From contig CABTZC010000022.1 in NCBI GenBank assembly GCA_902489185.1, positions 1-13,712 on the forward strand: DNA of 13,712 nt. Direction: 5' to 3'. Shown here one piece after another: positions 1 through 6,577 of the stretch. The stretch's first letter is position 1, and each line of letters begins with the position of its first letter. The DNA comes from an uncultured Brevibacterium sp. Lineage in GTDB: Bacteria > Actinomycetota > Actinomycetes > Actinomycetales > Brevibacteriaceae. Below the pieces are notes generated by a model, which ran no database searches, was not told the DNA's origin, and saw only the letters and a program-made list of their open reading frames with translations. The position numbers and the translations under genes are program-made.

Positions 1-57
1 GAACCCGCGACCTCCGCCGTGACAGGGCGGCGCGCTAACCAACTGCGCCACAGGGCC
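1..57 (-). tRNA. tRNA-Asp (GTC), 3' part missing
   Basis: This is a partial tRNA on the minus strand. The complement begins GGCCCTG (acceptor 5' arm), then a D-arm GCGCAGTTGGTTAGCGC, then the anticodon stem-loop CCGCC-CTGTCAC-GGCGG with anticodon GTC (window positions 21-23), and runs into the T-arm (GCGGGTTC) at the window edge. The last T-arm bases and the 3' acceptor strand lie outside the window. It lies 27 nt downstream of tRNA-Glu on the same strand, so the two are probably co-transcribed, an arrangement common in actinobacteria. Confidence 0.93.
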
Positions 58-84
58 TGGTGTGCGTGGAGAATTTCCACTGCG

Positions 85-157
85 TACCCCCAACGGGATT
101 TGAACCCGTGCCGCCGCCGTGAAAGGGCGGTGTCCTAGGCCGCTAGACGATGGGGGC
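85..157 (-). tRNA. tRNA-Glu (TTC)
   Basis: A complete 73-nt cloverleaf on the minus strand. The acceptor GCCCCCA pairs with TGGGGGT (G1-U72 wobble), the discriminator is A, the anticodon stem is CCGCC/GGCGG with loop CTTTCAC and anticodon TTC (window 121-123), and the T-arm carries GGTTCAAATCC. CCA is not encoded: the bases after the discriminator are CGCA, so the CCA-adding enzyme must finish it. It shares its anticodon stem sequence with the neighbouring tRNA-Asp. A TTAAAT element about 6 nt upstream of the 5' end could be a -10 box, but no -35 box is convincing. Confidence 0.95.
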
Positions 158-341
158 CTGCCGATTTAACCGTGTGCAACCGTGATTGCGACCTGGTGTC
201 TTTCGGACCTTGGATAGCTTAGCTTGAAACTAGTGTGGAATGCAAAACGAGTGAAGAGTGATTTAAAACACCGCACGCAAAACAGGTGTCTTTCCGCAAA
301 AATTCCGCAGAAACACGGGCCACTTGAACCAGCAGATTCCG

Positions 342-347
342 TAAGAT
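342..347 (+). promoter_or_regulatory. candidate -10 box of a leaderless metallopeptidase transcript
   Basis: TAAGAT matches the actinobacterial TAnnnT -10 pattern and ends exactly 6 nt before the GTG start at 354. No Shine-Dalgarno sequence precedes that GTG. In frame, the TAA of this box is also a stop codon, so the protein cannot start further upstream. This geometry would put the transcript start at or next to the start codon. TTGAAC at 324-329 resembles a -35 box but lies only 12 nt away, too close for a normal spacer. Confidence 0.4.
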
Positions 348-353
348 GCACAT

Positions 354-704
354 GTGGACCAGATTGCTGATGAGGACTTCGATGCGCTCGTAGAAGAAGC
401 GCTCGAACTCATGCCTCAAGAGTTAAAAGCCCACATGGACAACGTGGTCATCTTTGTCGAGGACTCCTCTCCTGAAGGGGAGCCACCCATGCTGGGTGTC
501 TACGACGGGATCGCGCTTACAGATCGTGGTGCTGACTACGGGTTCGTTCCACCGGATACCGTCACCCTGTTTAAGGAACAACTCGTTGACTTCGCGCTCA
601 ATGAAGAAGATCTGCGCGAACAGATCTACATCACGATCGTCCACGAAATCGCGCACCACTACGGAACCGACGACGAACGTCTGCACGAACTTGGGTGGGG
701 TTAA
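354..704 (+). CDS. small zinc metallopeptidase (MMP-like, PF06262/DUF1025 family)
   Basis: A 116-residue acidic cytoplasmic protein with no signal peptide or membrane segment. Near the C-terminus it carries HEIAHHYG (residues 97-104) followed by D106/D107 and ending LHELGW. This matches the family pattern HExxHHxGxxDxxLxxLGW, in which the two histidines and a downstream Asp bind zinc and Glu98 is the catalytic base. Length is typical of the family. The GTG start is forced by an in-frame TAA at 342-344; no Shine-Dalgarno sequence is present, so it may be translated leaderless. The physiological substrate of this widespread actinobacterial family is not known. It stands alone between the tRNA genes and ybaK, with no visible functional partner. 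Family assignment is confident; the proteolytic role is inferred from the motif. Confidence 0.88.
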   Translation: MDQIADEDFDALVEEALELMPQELKAHMDNVVIFVEDSSPEGEPPMLGVYDGIALTDRGADYGFVPPDTVTLFKEQLVDFALNEEDLREQIYITIVHEIAHHYGTDDERLHELGWG

Positions 705-876
705 AGCCATCGCGCGTTCTCAGGCGCCCTGAAGATAAATCCGCCTATCCTGCAAAAATGTGTGATCCGGGCTTTACAATTGGCCCCTTGCCGACTCGTT
801 CGTTTATGGTTGCTTGGATAGCTTTAATTACGAACTTCGCGTTCGAATCGGTGAGCAGGGAGGCGTACCAGCGCAC

Positions 877-1377
877 ATGTCGATTGCATCTCGATCGCAC
901 ACGACCGCCACTCCGGCACTTCGGGTTCTCAACCTCGCTGGCGTTGAGTACCGAGTGCACGAATTTGAACACGACCCACATGTGCGACGCTACGGAACCG
1001 AAGCGGCACAAAAACTGGGCGTGGAATCCGGGCGCGTTTTCAAAACCCTCATCATCATGGTCGATGGCGAACCGTTTTCAGCGTTGGTCCCAGTCTCGGG
1101 CCAGCTGGATCTGAAACTTCTCGCGCAGGCTACCGGCGGTAAAAAAGCTCAGCTAGCCGGAATCGCAACCAGCGAGCGTCGCACCGGATACCCAACAGGC
1201 GGCATCAGCCCGTTTGGGCAACGCAACTCGTGCCCAGTGGTGATTGACCATTCGGCCAACGATCACGAAACGATTTTCGTGTCTGCAGGTAAGCGTGGTT
1301 TGGAAATTGAAATCCGTCCCACCGACCTCATCATGATCACCGACGCTCGCGTCGACCGGATCGCAGCCCTTGACTAA
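877..1377 (+). CDS. ybaK: Cys-tRNA(Pro)/Cys-tRNA(Cys) deacylase, YbaK/EbsC family
   Basis: A 166-residue protein of the YbaK/ProX editing family. In bacteria YbaK hydrolyses Cys-tRNA(Pro), clearing cysteine mischarged by prolyl-tRNA synthetase. Visible family features are the N-terminal strand ATPALRVLNLAGVEYRVHEF, the conserved VFKTLIIMVDG segment containing the catalytically important lysine, LVPVSGQLDLK, and the glycine-rich GYPTGGISPFGQR loop, which resembles the substrate pocket of characterised YbaK. ATG 877 gives the usual family length; an upstream TTG at 814 would add 21 unconserved residues. A GGGAGG at 858-863 is 13 nt upstream, rather far for a normal ribosome binding site. It converges on the YigZ gene, with 40 nt between stops. 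Cytoplasmic housekeeping role. Confidence 0.9.
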   Translation: MSIASRSHTTATPALRVLNLAGVEYRVHEFEHDPHVRRYGTEAAQKLGVESGRVFKTLIIMVDGEPFSALVPVSGQLDLKLLAQATGGKKAQLAGIATSERRTGYPTGGISPFGQRNSCPVVIDHSANDHETIFVSAGKRGLEIEIRPTDLIMITDARVDRIAALD

Positions 1378-1395
1378 TTACCCTCGACTAATCAC
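1368..1395. repeat. 14-nt tandem duplication over the ybaK stop codon
   Basis: Two adjacent 14-nt units, CCTTGACTAATTAC and CCTCGACTAATCAC, are identical at 12 of 14 positions. The first contains the ybaK stop TAA and the second repeats it out of need. It looks like a small slippage duplication and serves as a spacer between the convergent ybaK and yigZ genes. No stem-loop terminator is seen in this 40-nt gap. Confidence 0.6.
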
Positions 1396-1417
1396 CCACA
1401 CAGCTACGAATCCCCGC

Positions 1418-2071
1418 CTACGCGTACATTGGTTCGCCTGCTATGGCATGCGCCTGACCAGCTGAAAGATCAGCTAATACTGCAGCCATTTCCTCAACCT
1501 CGGCAGGCGCCACCCCCAACGTCAGCGTCACTGCTTGCGCATACTGCGCGTCAATCACCGCCCAGCCGTGCTGTTCGCACTTGGCCTTTGCCACCTCGGC
1601 CTGGGCGTAATCCAAGGTCACCGTGACCGGCACGACCAGCTGGCGGGTCACCCGGGTGAGGCCCTCCAACGCCGCCGAGGTCGCCGCCCCGTACGCACGC
1701 ACCAAACCTCCCGCTCCCAGCAGGGTGCCGCCAAAATACCGGGTTACCACCGCAACCACGTAGGTGAGCTGGTTTCCGGTGAGCACGTCGAGCATGGGAA
1801 TCCCCGCAGTGCCTGAGGGTTCCCCGTCGTCGTTGCACCGTTGCGTGCGCGCATCTGGATCCAGAACAAACGCGGTACACCAGTGCCGAGCCTTCGGGTG
1901 TTTTGACCTTTCTTGCTCAATGATGTCGCGAGCGGCCTGCTCGTTCTCCACGTGCGCCACACGGCCAATGAAGCGTGACTTCTTGATTTCGATTTCGGCC
2001 GTCGCATCACCTTTCACGGTGGTATATGACGTGACGGGGAATCCGTCTAACAGGTCAGCGTCGAAGTCCAT
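1418..2071 (-). CDS. YigZ/IMPACT family protein
   Basis: A 217-residue soluble protein. The N-terminal IMPACT/UPF0029 domain is recognised from KKSRFIGRVAHV, RHWCTAFVLDP, the DDGEPSGTAGIPMLDVL block and VVTRYFGGTLLGAGGLVRAYG, all family signatures. The C-terminal part (about residues 140-205) corresponds to the small DUF1949 domain. Length is normal. In eukaryotes IMPACT modulates the GCN2 kinase; bacterial YigZ proteins are widespread but their role is unsettled, so no reaction is assigned. The ATG at 2071 has only a weak GAGAA upstream. It is transcribed divergently from the aminotransferase across a 114-nt gap and convergently with ybaK. Confidence 0.9.
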   Translation of the reverse strand: MDFDADLLDGFPVTSYTTVKGDATAEIEIKKSRFIGRVAHVENEQAARDIIEQERSKHPKARHWCTAFVLDPDARTQRCNDDGEPSGTAGIPMLDVLTGNQLTYVVAVVTRYFGGTLLGAGGLVRAYGAATSAALEGLTRVTRQLVVPVTVTLDYAQAEVAKAKCEQHGWAVIDAQYAQAVTLTLGVAPAEVEEMAAVLADLSAGQAHAIAGEPMYA

Positions 2072-2172
2072 ACGTGCCAGTTTCTCACAGCGTGGTCAAA
2101 GTGTGGGCGCGGCCGAGGCGCGTGACAACTCTGCCGTAACCTGGCTCCAATCCTGTTCAAAGGCTCAAGGGT

Positions 2173-2179
2173 GAAAGGA
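2173..2179 (+). promoter_or_regulatory. ribosome binding site fixing the aminotransferase start
   Basis: GAAAGGA lies 6 nt before ATG 2186, a good Shine-Dalgarno position. It overlaps the alternative GTG at 2171, which has no better site of its own, so ATG 2186 is preferred. Confidence 0.65.
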
Positions 2180-2185
2180 AGCTCC

Positions 2186-3538
2186 ATGAACTTCAACGAT
2201 GAAGAACTCACGGCGTTAAAAGCGGAATCGGCACGTGCGTATGAGCTGGATCGTGCGCATGTTTTTCACAGCTGGTCAGCACAGCAGGCCATTACGCCTA
2301 TGGTGATTTCGCGTGCTGCCGGATCGCGCGTGTGGGACGGGGAAGGCAATTCGTTCCTGGATTTTTCGTCACAGCTGGTCAATACGAATATTGGTCACCA
2401 GCACCCTGCTGTGGTTCAGGCGATCAAGGATCAAGCAGACCTGCTGACCACCGTCAACCCCGCGCACGTCAACGCTGCCCGTTCAGAAGCGGCACGGCTG
2501 ATCGCTGAACTGCTTCCCGAATCCCTCAACCACGTGTTCTTCACCAACGGAGGCGCGGATGCCAATGAACACGCGATCCGCATGGCTCGGCTACACACGG
2601 GCAAGCACAAAGTGCTGTCGCGCTATCGCAGCTACCACGGCGGCACAAACCTTGCGATCAACGTCACCGGTGACCCTAGGCGGGTCCCTAACGATGCACC
2701 TGCCCAAGGCACAATCCACTTCTTTGGGCCGTTCCTGTACCGCTCCGAGTTCCACGCTCAGACCGAAGAAGAAGAAACGCAAAGGGCGCTTCAGCACCTG
2801 CGTCGCACGATTGAGCTGGAAGGGCCCTCGACAATCGCGGCGATCATTCTGGAATCCATTCCCGGAACGGCGGGCATCATGGTTCCATCTGTTGAGTACA
2901 TGCAGGGTGTACGTGCACTGTGCGATGAGTTCGACATCATGTACATCGCTGACGAAGTGATGGCCGGGTTCGGACGTGCAGGCGAATGGTTCGCATTCAA
3001 CCGTTACGACATCACGCCTGACCTTGTGACCTTCGCTAAGGGTGTGAACTCCGGGTATGTGCCACTGGGTGGGGTTGTAATGAGTGACGACATTTACGCA
3101 ACCTTTGGTGAACGCGCATATCCAGGAGGTCTCACGTACTCCGGGCACCCACTCGCCTGCGCGGCAGCCGTTGCCACGATCAACGCCATGCGTGATGAGC
3201 AGATGCTCGAACACGCACGTGCCATGGGTGAAGAGGTCGTGCGTCCGCGTCTAGAAAAGATCATGGCGAACTCCGCTCACGTAGGAGATGTGCGCGGAAC
3301 GGGCATGTTCTGGGCCATCGAATTGGTCAAGGACCAAGAGACACGCGAACCTCTAGCGCCATATGGCGGATCGTCACCGGAAATGAACCAGATCGCGAGC
3401 GGGATTAAGTCCGGAGGAGTGTTGCCTTTCGTCAACTTCAACCGCATCCACGTTGTTCCACCGCTCAACATCAGTGAGGACGAACTTAACCAGGGGCTCG
3501 ACGTTCTTGAGGACGTCATCACGAACGCGCGGTTCTAA
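2186..3538 (+). CDS. class III PLP-dependent aminotransferase (beta-alanine/taurine:pyruvate-like)
   Basis: A 450-residue fold-type I, class III (omega) aminotransferase, cytoplasmic. Numbering from ATG 2186: FFTNGGADANE near 118-128 holds the PLP phosphate loop, SYHGG near 149 stacks on the cofactor, ADEVMAGFGR near 255 supplies the Asp that binds the pyridine nitrogen, TFAKGVNSGYVPLGG carries the Schiff-base lysine (about K285), and TYSGHPLACAAA is the conserved C-terminal block. The GPFLYRSEFH and GIMVP segments place it with the actinobacterial group often called 'aspartate aminotransferase family', which resembles taurine--pyruvate and beta-alanine aminotransferases. Such enzymes move the amino group of an omega- or beta-amino acid to pyruvate, giving a semialdehyde and alanine. 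Its stop codon overlaps that of the M20 amidase by 3 nt. An M20 amidase next to this enzyme suggests beta-alanine or a beta-amino acid as donor. Exact substrate is uncertain. Confidence 0.9.
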   Translation: MNFNDEELTALKAESARAYELDRAHVFHSWSAQQAITPMVISRAAGSRVWDGEGNSFLDFSSQLVNTNIGHQHPAVVQAIKDQADLLTTVNPAHVNAARSEAARLIAELLPESLNHVFFTNGGADANEHAIRMARLHTGKHKVLSRYRSYHGGTNLAINVTGDPRRVPNDAPAQGTIHFFGPFLYRSEFHAQTEEEETQRALQHLRRTIELEGPSTIAAIILESIPGTAGIMVPSVEYMQGVRALCDEFDIMYIADEVMAGFGRAGEWFAFNRYDITPDLVTFAKGVNSGYVPLGGVVMSDDIYATFGERAYPGGLTYSGHPLACAAAVATINAMRDEQMLEHARAMGEEVVRPRLEKIMANSAHVGDVRGTGMFWAIELVKDQETREPLAPYGGSSPEMNQIASGIKSGGVLPFVNFNRIHVVPPLNISEDELNQGLDVLEDVITNARF

Positions 3539-4767
3539 AGCGAGGGCGCGTCCAACGCGCCCTCAATGAGCTTGTCCAGAACCCCGGTGAGCATGGTGAC
3601 ACCGGCGACCATGTCGTCTGGTTTTGTGTACTCACCTTCATTGTGGCTGATCCCGTCAACACTGGGAACGAACAGCATCACGGTGGGCACCATGTCCTTC
3701 ATGTTCGTGGAGTCGTGGCCGGCAACCGTCATGATGTTGCGGTGACTCAACCCCATTTCCTCTGCGACACCTCGGGCCAATTCCACACCGCGTTCGTCAT
3801 ACGGCAACAGATCCCAGGAGTGCGCCGTGTCCTTCTCGATCTTGACGCGCGCAAGCTCTTCAATCTGCGCGATCTTCTGGTGCAGTTTTTCGTCAGCACG
3901 CTTCACAAGATCGGAGTCAGGCGAGCGCATGTCCATGTGCAACCGGACCTCGCGGGGCACCACAACGGGGGAGTTGGGTAGCACGTTGAGCTGCCCCACT
4001 GACGTGTGGATGCCGAACTCGTCAGCGATTTCGCGCGCGGTCACCACCAGGTGCGCAGCACCCAAGAGCGCATCCTGCCGGTCAGCAATGACGGTTGAGC
4101 CAGTGTGAGCCTGTTCGCCGTGAACAATGAAGTGGTACTTCTGCGCCGCCCACGTGGCATCAACCAAGCCAATGTTGATGCCTTCTTCGTCGAGGATGCG
4201 GCCCTGTTCAATGTGGATTTCTGCGTACGCAGCAGGGGTGGGCCCTTCGCCACTTCCCAGGTAACCGCCGGCCTCAAGAGCCTCATGGACGGAAACACCT
4301 GCGCTGTCGGTAACCTTCAACGCGGTGTCAGCATCCATCTTTCCGGTGAAAACCGAGGACCCCATCATGGACGGCTGGAACCGTGAACCTTCTTCGTTAA
4401 ACCAGTTGACAACGCCCAGGTTGAACTTAGGCGTGCGTCCGCTCTTCTCAACCTGCTGCTGGATCCGCCACACGGCGTGAGCGCCTGCCAAAACCCCATA
4501 CGCGCCATCGAACTTCCCGCCCAAGGGTTGCGAATCCATGTGCGAACCTACCAAGACATAGGGTGCACCCGGTGTCCATTCGACCAGCCCAAACTGGTTG
4601 CCAATCCGGTCGGTGGTCACGGTGAAGCCACGTTCACGCATCCATGCGCCCAACCAGTTGCGCTGCTCAACATCGGGGCCGGTCATCGCTTCACGGTCCA
4701 CACCTCCGGCAGGGGTCTGGCCAAACGACGACATGGTGTCGAAGTCATCAAGAAACTGCTGGTCCAC
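3535..4767 (-). CDS. M20-family amidase, N-carbamoyl-amino-acid/beta-ureidopropionate hydrolase type
   Basis: A 410-residue binuclear-zinc amidohydrolase of the allantoate amidohydrolase / L-N-carbamoylase / beta-ureidopropionase group, cytoplasmic. Numbering from GTG 4767: FLDDFDTMSSFGQTPAGGVDR opens the protein; GSHMDS gives metal ligand H76, KFDGAYG D87, NEEGSRF E126 with E125 as base, EIHIEQG H185, and ISHNEGE H375; GHDSTNM is the usual substrate-binding loop. The middle third is the dimerisation domain. Family reaction: hydrolysis of a ureido or N-acyl group, for example N-carbamoyl-beta-alanine to beta-alanine, CO2 and ammonia. GTG 4767 is preceded by AAAGGAG with a 6-nt spacer and matches where homologues begin. 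An alternative ATG at 4857 has GGAG 9 nt upstream and would add 30 proline- and arginine-containing residues. It is downstream of the amidohydrolase on the same strand and convergent with the aminotransferase. Confidence 0.88.
   Translation of the reverse strand: MDQQFLDDFDTMSSFGQTPAGGVDREAMTGPDVEQRNWLGAWMRERGFTVTTDRIGNQFGLVEWTPGAPYVLVGSHMDSQPLGGKFDGAYGVLAGAHAVWRIQQQVEKSGRTPKFNLGVVNWFNEEGSRFQPSMMGSSVFTGKMDADTALKVTDSAGVSVHEALEAGGYLGSGEGPTPAAYAEIHIEQGRILDEEGINIGLVDATWAAQKYHFIVHGEQAHTGSTVIADRQDALLGAAHLVVTAREIADEFGIHTSVGQLNVLPNSPVVVPREVRLHMDMRSPDSDLVKRADEKLHQKIAQIEELARVKIEKDTAHSWDLLPYDERGVELARGVAEEMGLSHRNIMTVAGHDSTNMKDMVPTVMLFVPSVDGISHNEGEYTKPDDMVAGVTMLTGVLDKLIEGALDAPSL
3542..3564. terminator. 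GC-rich hairpin at the aminotransferase/M20 convergent junction
   Basis: A perfect 9-bp inverted repeat, GAGGGCGCG / CGCGCCCTC with loop TCCAA, begins 4 nt after the aminotransferase stop. It lies wholly inside the last codons of the M20 gene on the other strand. There is no U-run on either side, so it is not a classical intrinsic terminator. Many actinobacterial ends look like this and it could stop the plus-strand transcript. The function is inferred. Confidence 0.5.
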
Positions 4768-4773
4768 AGTGGG

Positions 4774-4780
4774 CTCCTTT
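4774..4780 (-). promoter_or_regulatory. ribosome binding site supporting GTG 4767 of the M20 gene
   Basis: On the minus strand AAAGGAG is followed by 6 nt and then GTG. This is a near-ideal Shine-Dalgarno match and decides the preferred start over ATG 4857, whose GGAG lies 9 nt upstream inside the end of the amidohydrolase gene. Confidence 0.6.
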
Positions 4781-4860
4781 GAGTGGGTAGTGCGCGTAAT
4801 ACGGGCGAGTGGGTCGGGGACGAACGGTGAAGGTAGCGGGCGGTAGTGGCCGGTCATGGC

Positions 4861-6495
4861 TTAGAGCTCCCGGTGGGTGAATTCTCCGCCCACCATAGTG
4901 GCGCGTACGGGAATCTGCGCAATGGTGGTGGGGTCAACGGCCGTTGGGTCAGTGTCCAGGAACACCAGGTCGGCAAGTTTGCCAGCGGTGACAGTGCCCT
5001 TGATGGCTCCGTGCCCGGATGCTTCCGCTGCCACCGAGGTGTACGCCTCAAGCGCTTGCTGTGGTGTGATGCATTCGTCTTCAGATCCGAACACGTCACC
5101 TGATCTGGTGCGGCGGTCAACAAACGCTTGGATTCCTCGCATCACGTTTCCGTCTGCGCACGGGCGGTCTGAAGTACCCGGCACAAGAACGCCGGCTTCG
5201 ATGAAGGATTTGGCGCGGTAGAGCAAACGCACACGTTCATCACCCAGGGACGTGTTCATCGAGTCACCGATAGTGTGAGCAAACGCCGCCTGTGGGGTGA
5301 CCGCGATGTTGTATTTCGCAAGAGTGGGGATGAGTTCGTCGGCAACCATGCCGGCGTGTTCGATCCGGTTGGGAATGCCCGAGGCGGGCGCCCCAAACCT
5401 GTCAACGGCCTCGGTGATGAAGCGGGTGGCTTCATTGCATGCCAGGTCGCCAATCGCGTGGACCGCCAGCGACCACCCGGATTGGTAGGCGGTCAGGATC
5501 TGTTGCCGCAACACCTCGGGATCTTCTTGCAGGTAACCAGGGTGGTCCTTGCCGTGGTAGTTCTTGGTAAGGGCAGCGGTCTCACCGCTCATCGCACCGT
5601 CCATGAACACTTTGGTGGGACCAATGTTGATCCAGTCGTCGCCAAAGCCGGTGACCACTCCGAGGTCGAGTCCAACACCGTAGTCGTCTGATGGGTGCGC
5701 GTTGATGGTGTGAAGTGCCTCGATCATGGGCATGAGTTGGGCGCGGGCCCGTAGCTTTCCTTCGCGCCGTGCGCGCATATACGCGGTAACTTCGACGGGG
5801 GAGTGGCCAATCCACCCGGCGGCGATGCCGGCTTCACCGAAACTCGTGATGCCTTCTTTTGCATACTGTGCGGTGGCCAGGTCAAGCGCTTCAACGATTG
5901 CGTCTTGACTGTACGGGCGAATCAGGTCCTGGATGAGCGACTGAGCTGTTTCTTCAACCAGGCCAGTGGGTTTGCCGTTGTTGTCACGAACGACCTTTCC
6001 TCCAGCTGGCACCTCAAAATCCGGGTCTAGAATCCCCGCTAGCTCAAGCGCGCGCGTGTTGGCGATTGCTGCGTGACCTGATGCTTTGCGCATAAAGAGC
6101 GGACGGCCGTGGGTGATGCGGTCGAGTACCTCAAGGCTGGGGTATTCGTCGTTGTAGTCCTGCTGGGCGAACCCGGTTGCGTTAATCCATTCGCCTTCGG
6201 GTGTGTTCTTCGCCGCCTCTTCGACCTTCGCATAGAGTTCATCCATGCTTCCGAGTTTTTCGACGTCCAGACTAGCTAACGTCAGGCCGTACCACGTGGT
6301 GTGGCAGTGAACGTCATTGAACCCGGGGGTGACACATGCGCCCTGTGCATCAATCGTTTCATGGGCGGTGAGCCCCGCAACTTCGTCGTCAAGACCCACA
6401 ATTTTGCCGTCGTAAATCCCAATCGTCGTCGCCTGCGGACGGTTGGGGTCCAGGGTCTTCACGGATGCGTTCGTGATCAGGGCGTCAAGTTTCAT
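4861..6495 (-). CDS. Amidohydro_3 metal-dependent amidohydrolase (YtcJ / N-substituted formamide deformylase type)
   Basis: A 544-residue TIM-barrel amidohydrolase, cytoplasmic. Family motifs in order: GFNDVHCH with metal ligands H63 and H65, SGHAA with H141, GPTKVFMDGAMSG with the likely metal-bridging lysine K295, VHAIGD with H346, RIEHA with H380, and TSDRP with the catalytic Asp443. The C-terminal GTVTAGKLADLVFLD strand belongs to the composite beta-sandwich. Length is typical of the YtcJ/NfdA/AepA group. Characterised members deformylate N-substituted formamides, and many others are unassigned, so only 'cleaves a C-N amide-type bond' is safe. It is not a dihydropyrimidinase by sequence. 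AGAGGTG lies just before the ATG. It sits between the TauE-like exporter (82-nt gap) and the M20 amidase (93-nt gap), all on one strand, suggesting one operon acting on one N-substituted compound. Confidence 0.88.
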   Translation of the reverse strand: MKLDALITNASVKTLDPNRPQATTIGIYDGKIVGLDDEVAGLTAHETIDAQGACVTPGFNDVHCHTTWYGLTLASLDVEKLGSMDELYAKVEEAAKNTPEGEWINATGFAQQDYNDEYPSLEVLDRITHGRPLFMRKASGHAAIANTRALELAGILDPDFEVPAGGKVVRDNNGKPTGLVEETAQSLIQDLIRPYSQDAIVEALDLATAQYAKEGITSFGEAGIAAGWIGHSPVEVTAYMRARREGKLRARAQLMPMIEALHTINAHPSDDYGVGLDLGVVTGFGDDWINIGPTKVFMDGAMSGETAALTKNYHGKDHPGYLQEDPEVLRQQILTAYQSGWSLAVHAIGDLACNEATRFITEAVDRFGAPASGIPNRIEHAGMVADELIPTLAKYNIAVTPQAAFAHTIGDSMNTSLGDERVRLLYRAKSFIEAGVLVPGTSDRPCADGNVMRGIQAFVDRRTRSGDVFGSEDECITPQQALEAYTSVAAEASGHGAIKGTVTAGKLADLVFLDTDPTAVDPTTIAQIPVRATMVGGEFTHREL

Positions 6496-6577
6496 TTTTC
6501 ACCTCTGGCGTCATTGCAAGTTGGTCAGAACCTAGCCTACGCTTTGAAACCTTCGACCGCGATCAACAGACGCGGGC

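Noticed and set aside
158..353. Possible small RNA or short gene between tRNA-Glu and the metallopeptidase
   Set aside because: No stable hairpin, ribosome binding site or convincing open frame was found; it is best read as two promoter regions facing away from each other.
814..876. Upstream TTG start extending ybaK by 21 residues
   Set aside because: The extra residues match nothing in the family, whose members begin near the ATG at 877, and no ribosome binding site precedes the TTG.
705..876. Terminator after the metallopeptidase (TCAGG-CGC-CCTGA)
   Set aside because: The stem is 5 bp with a 3-nt loop and no U-run, too weak to call.
2171..2185. GTG 2171 as aminotransferase start
   Set aside because: It overlaps the GAAAGGA that serves ATG 2186, so the later ATG is the better choice.
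2591..3214. 207-codon open frame antisense to the aminotransferase
   Set aside because: It lies fully inside a gene with intact class III motifs, has no recognisable domain, and fits the third-position G+C bias that opens opposite frames.
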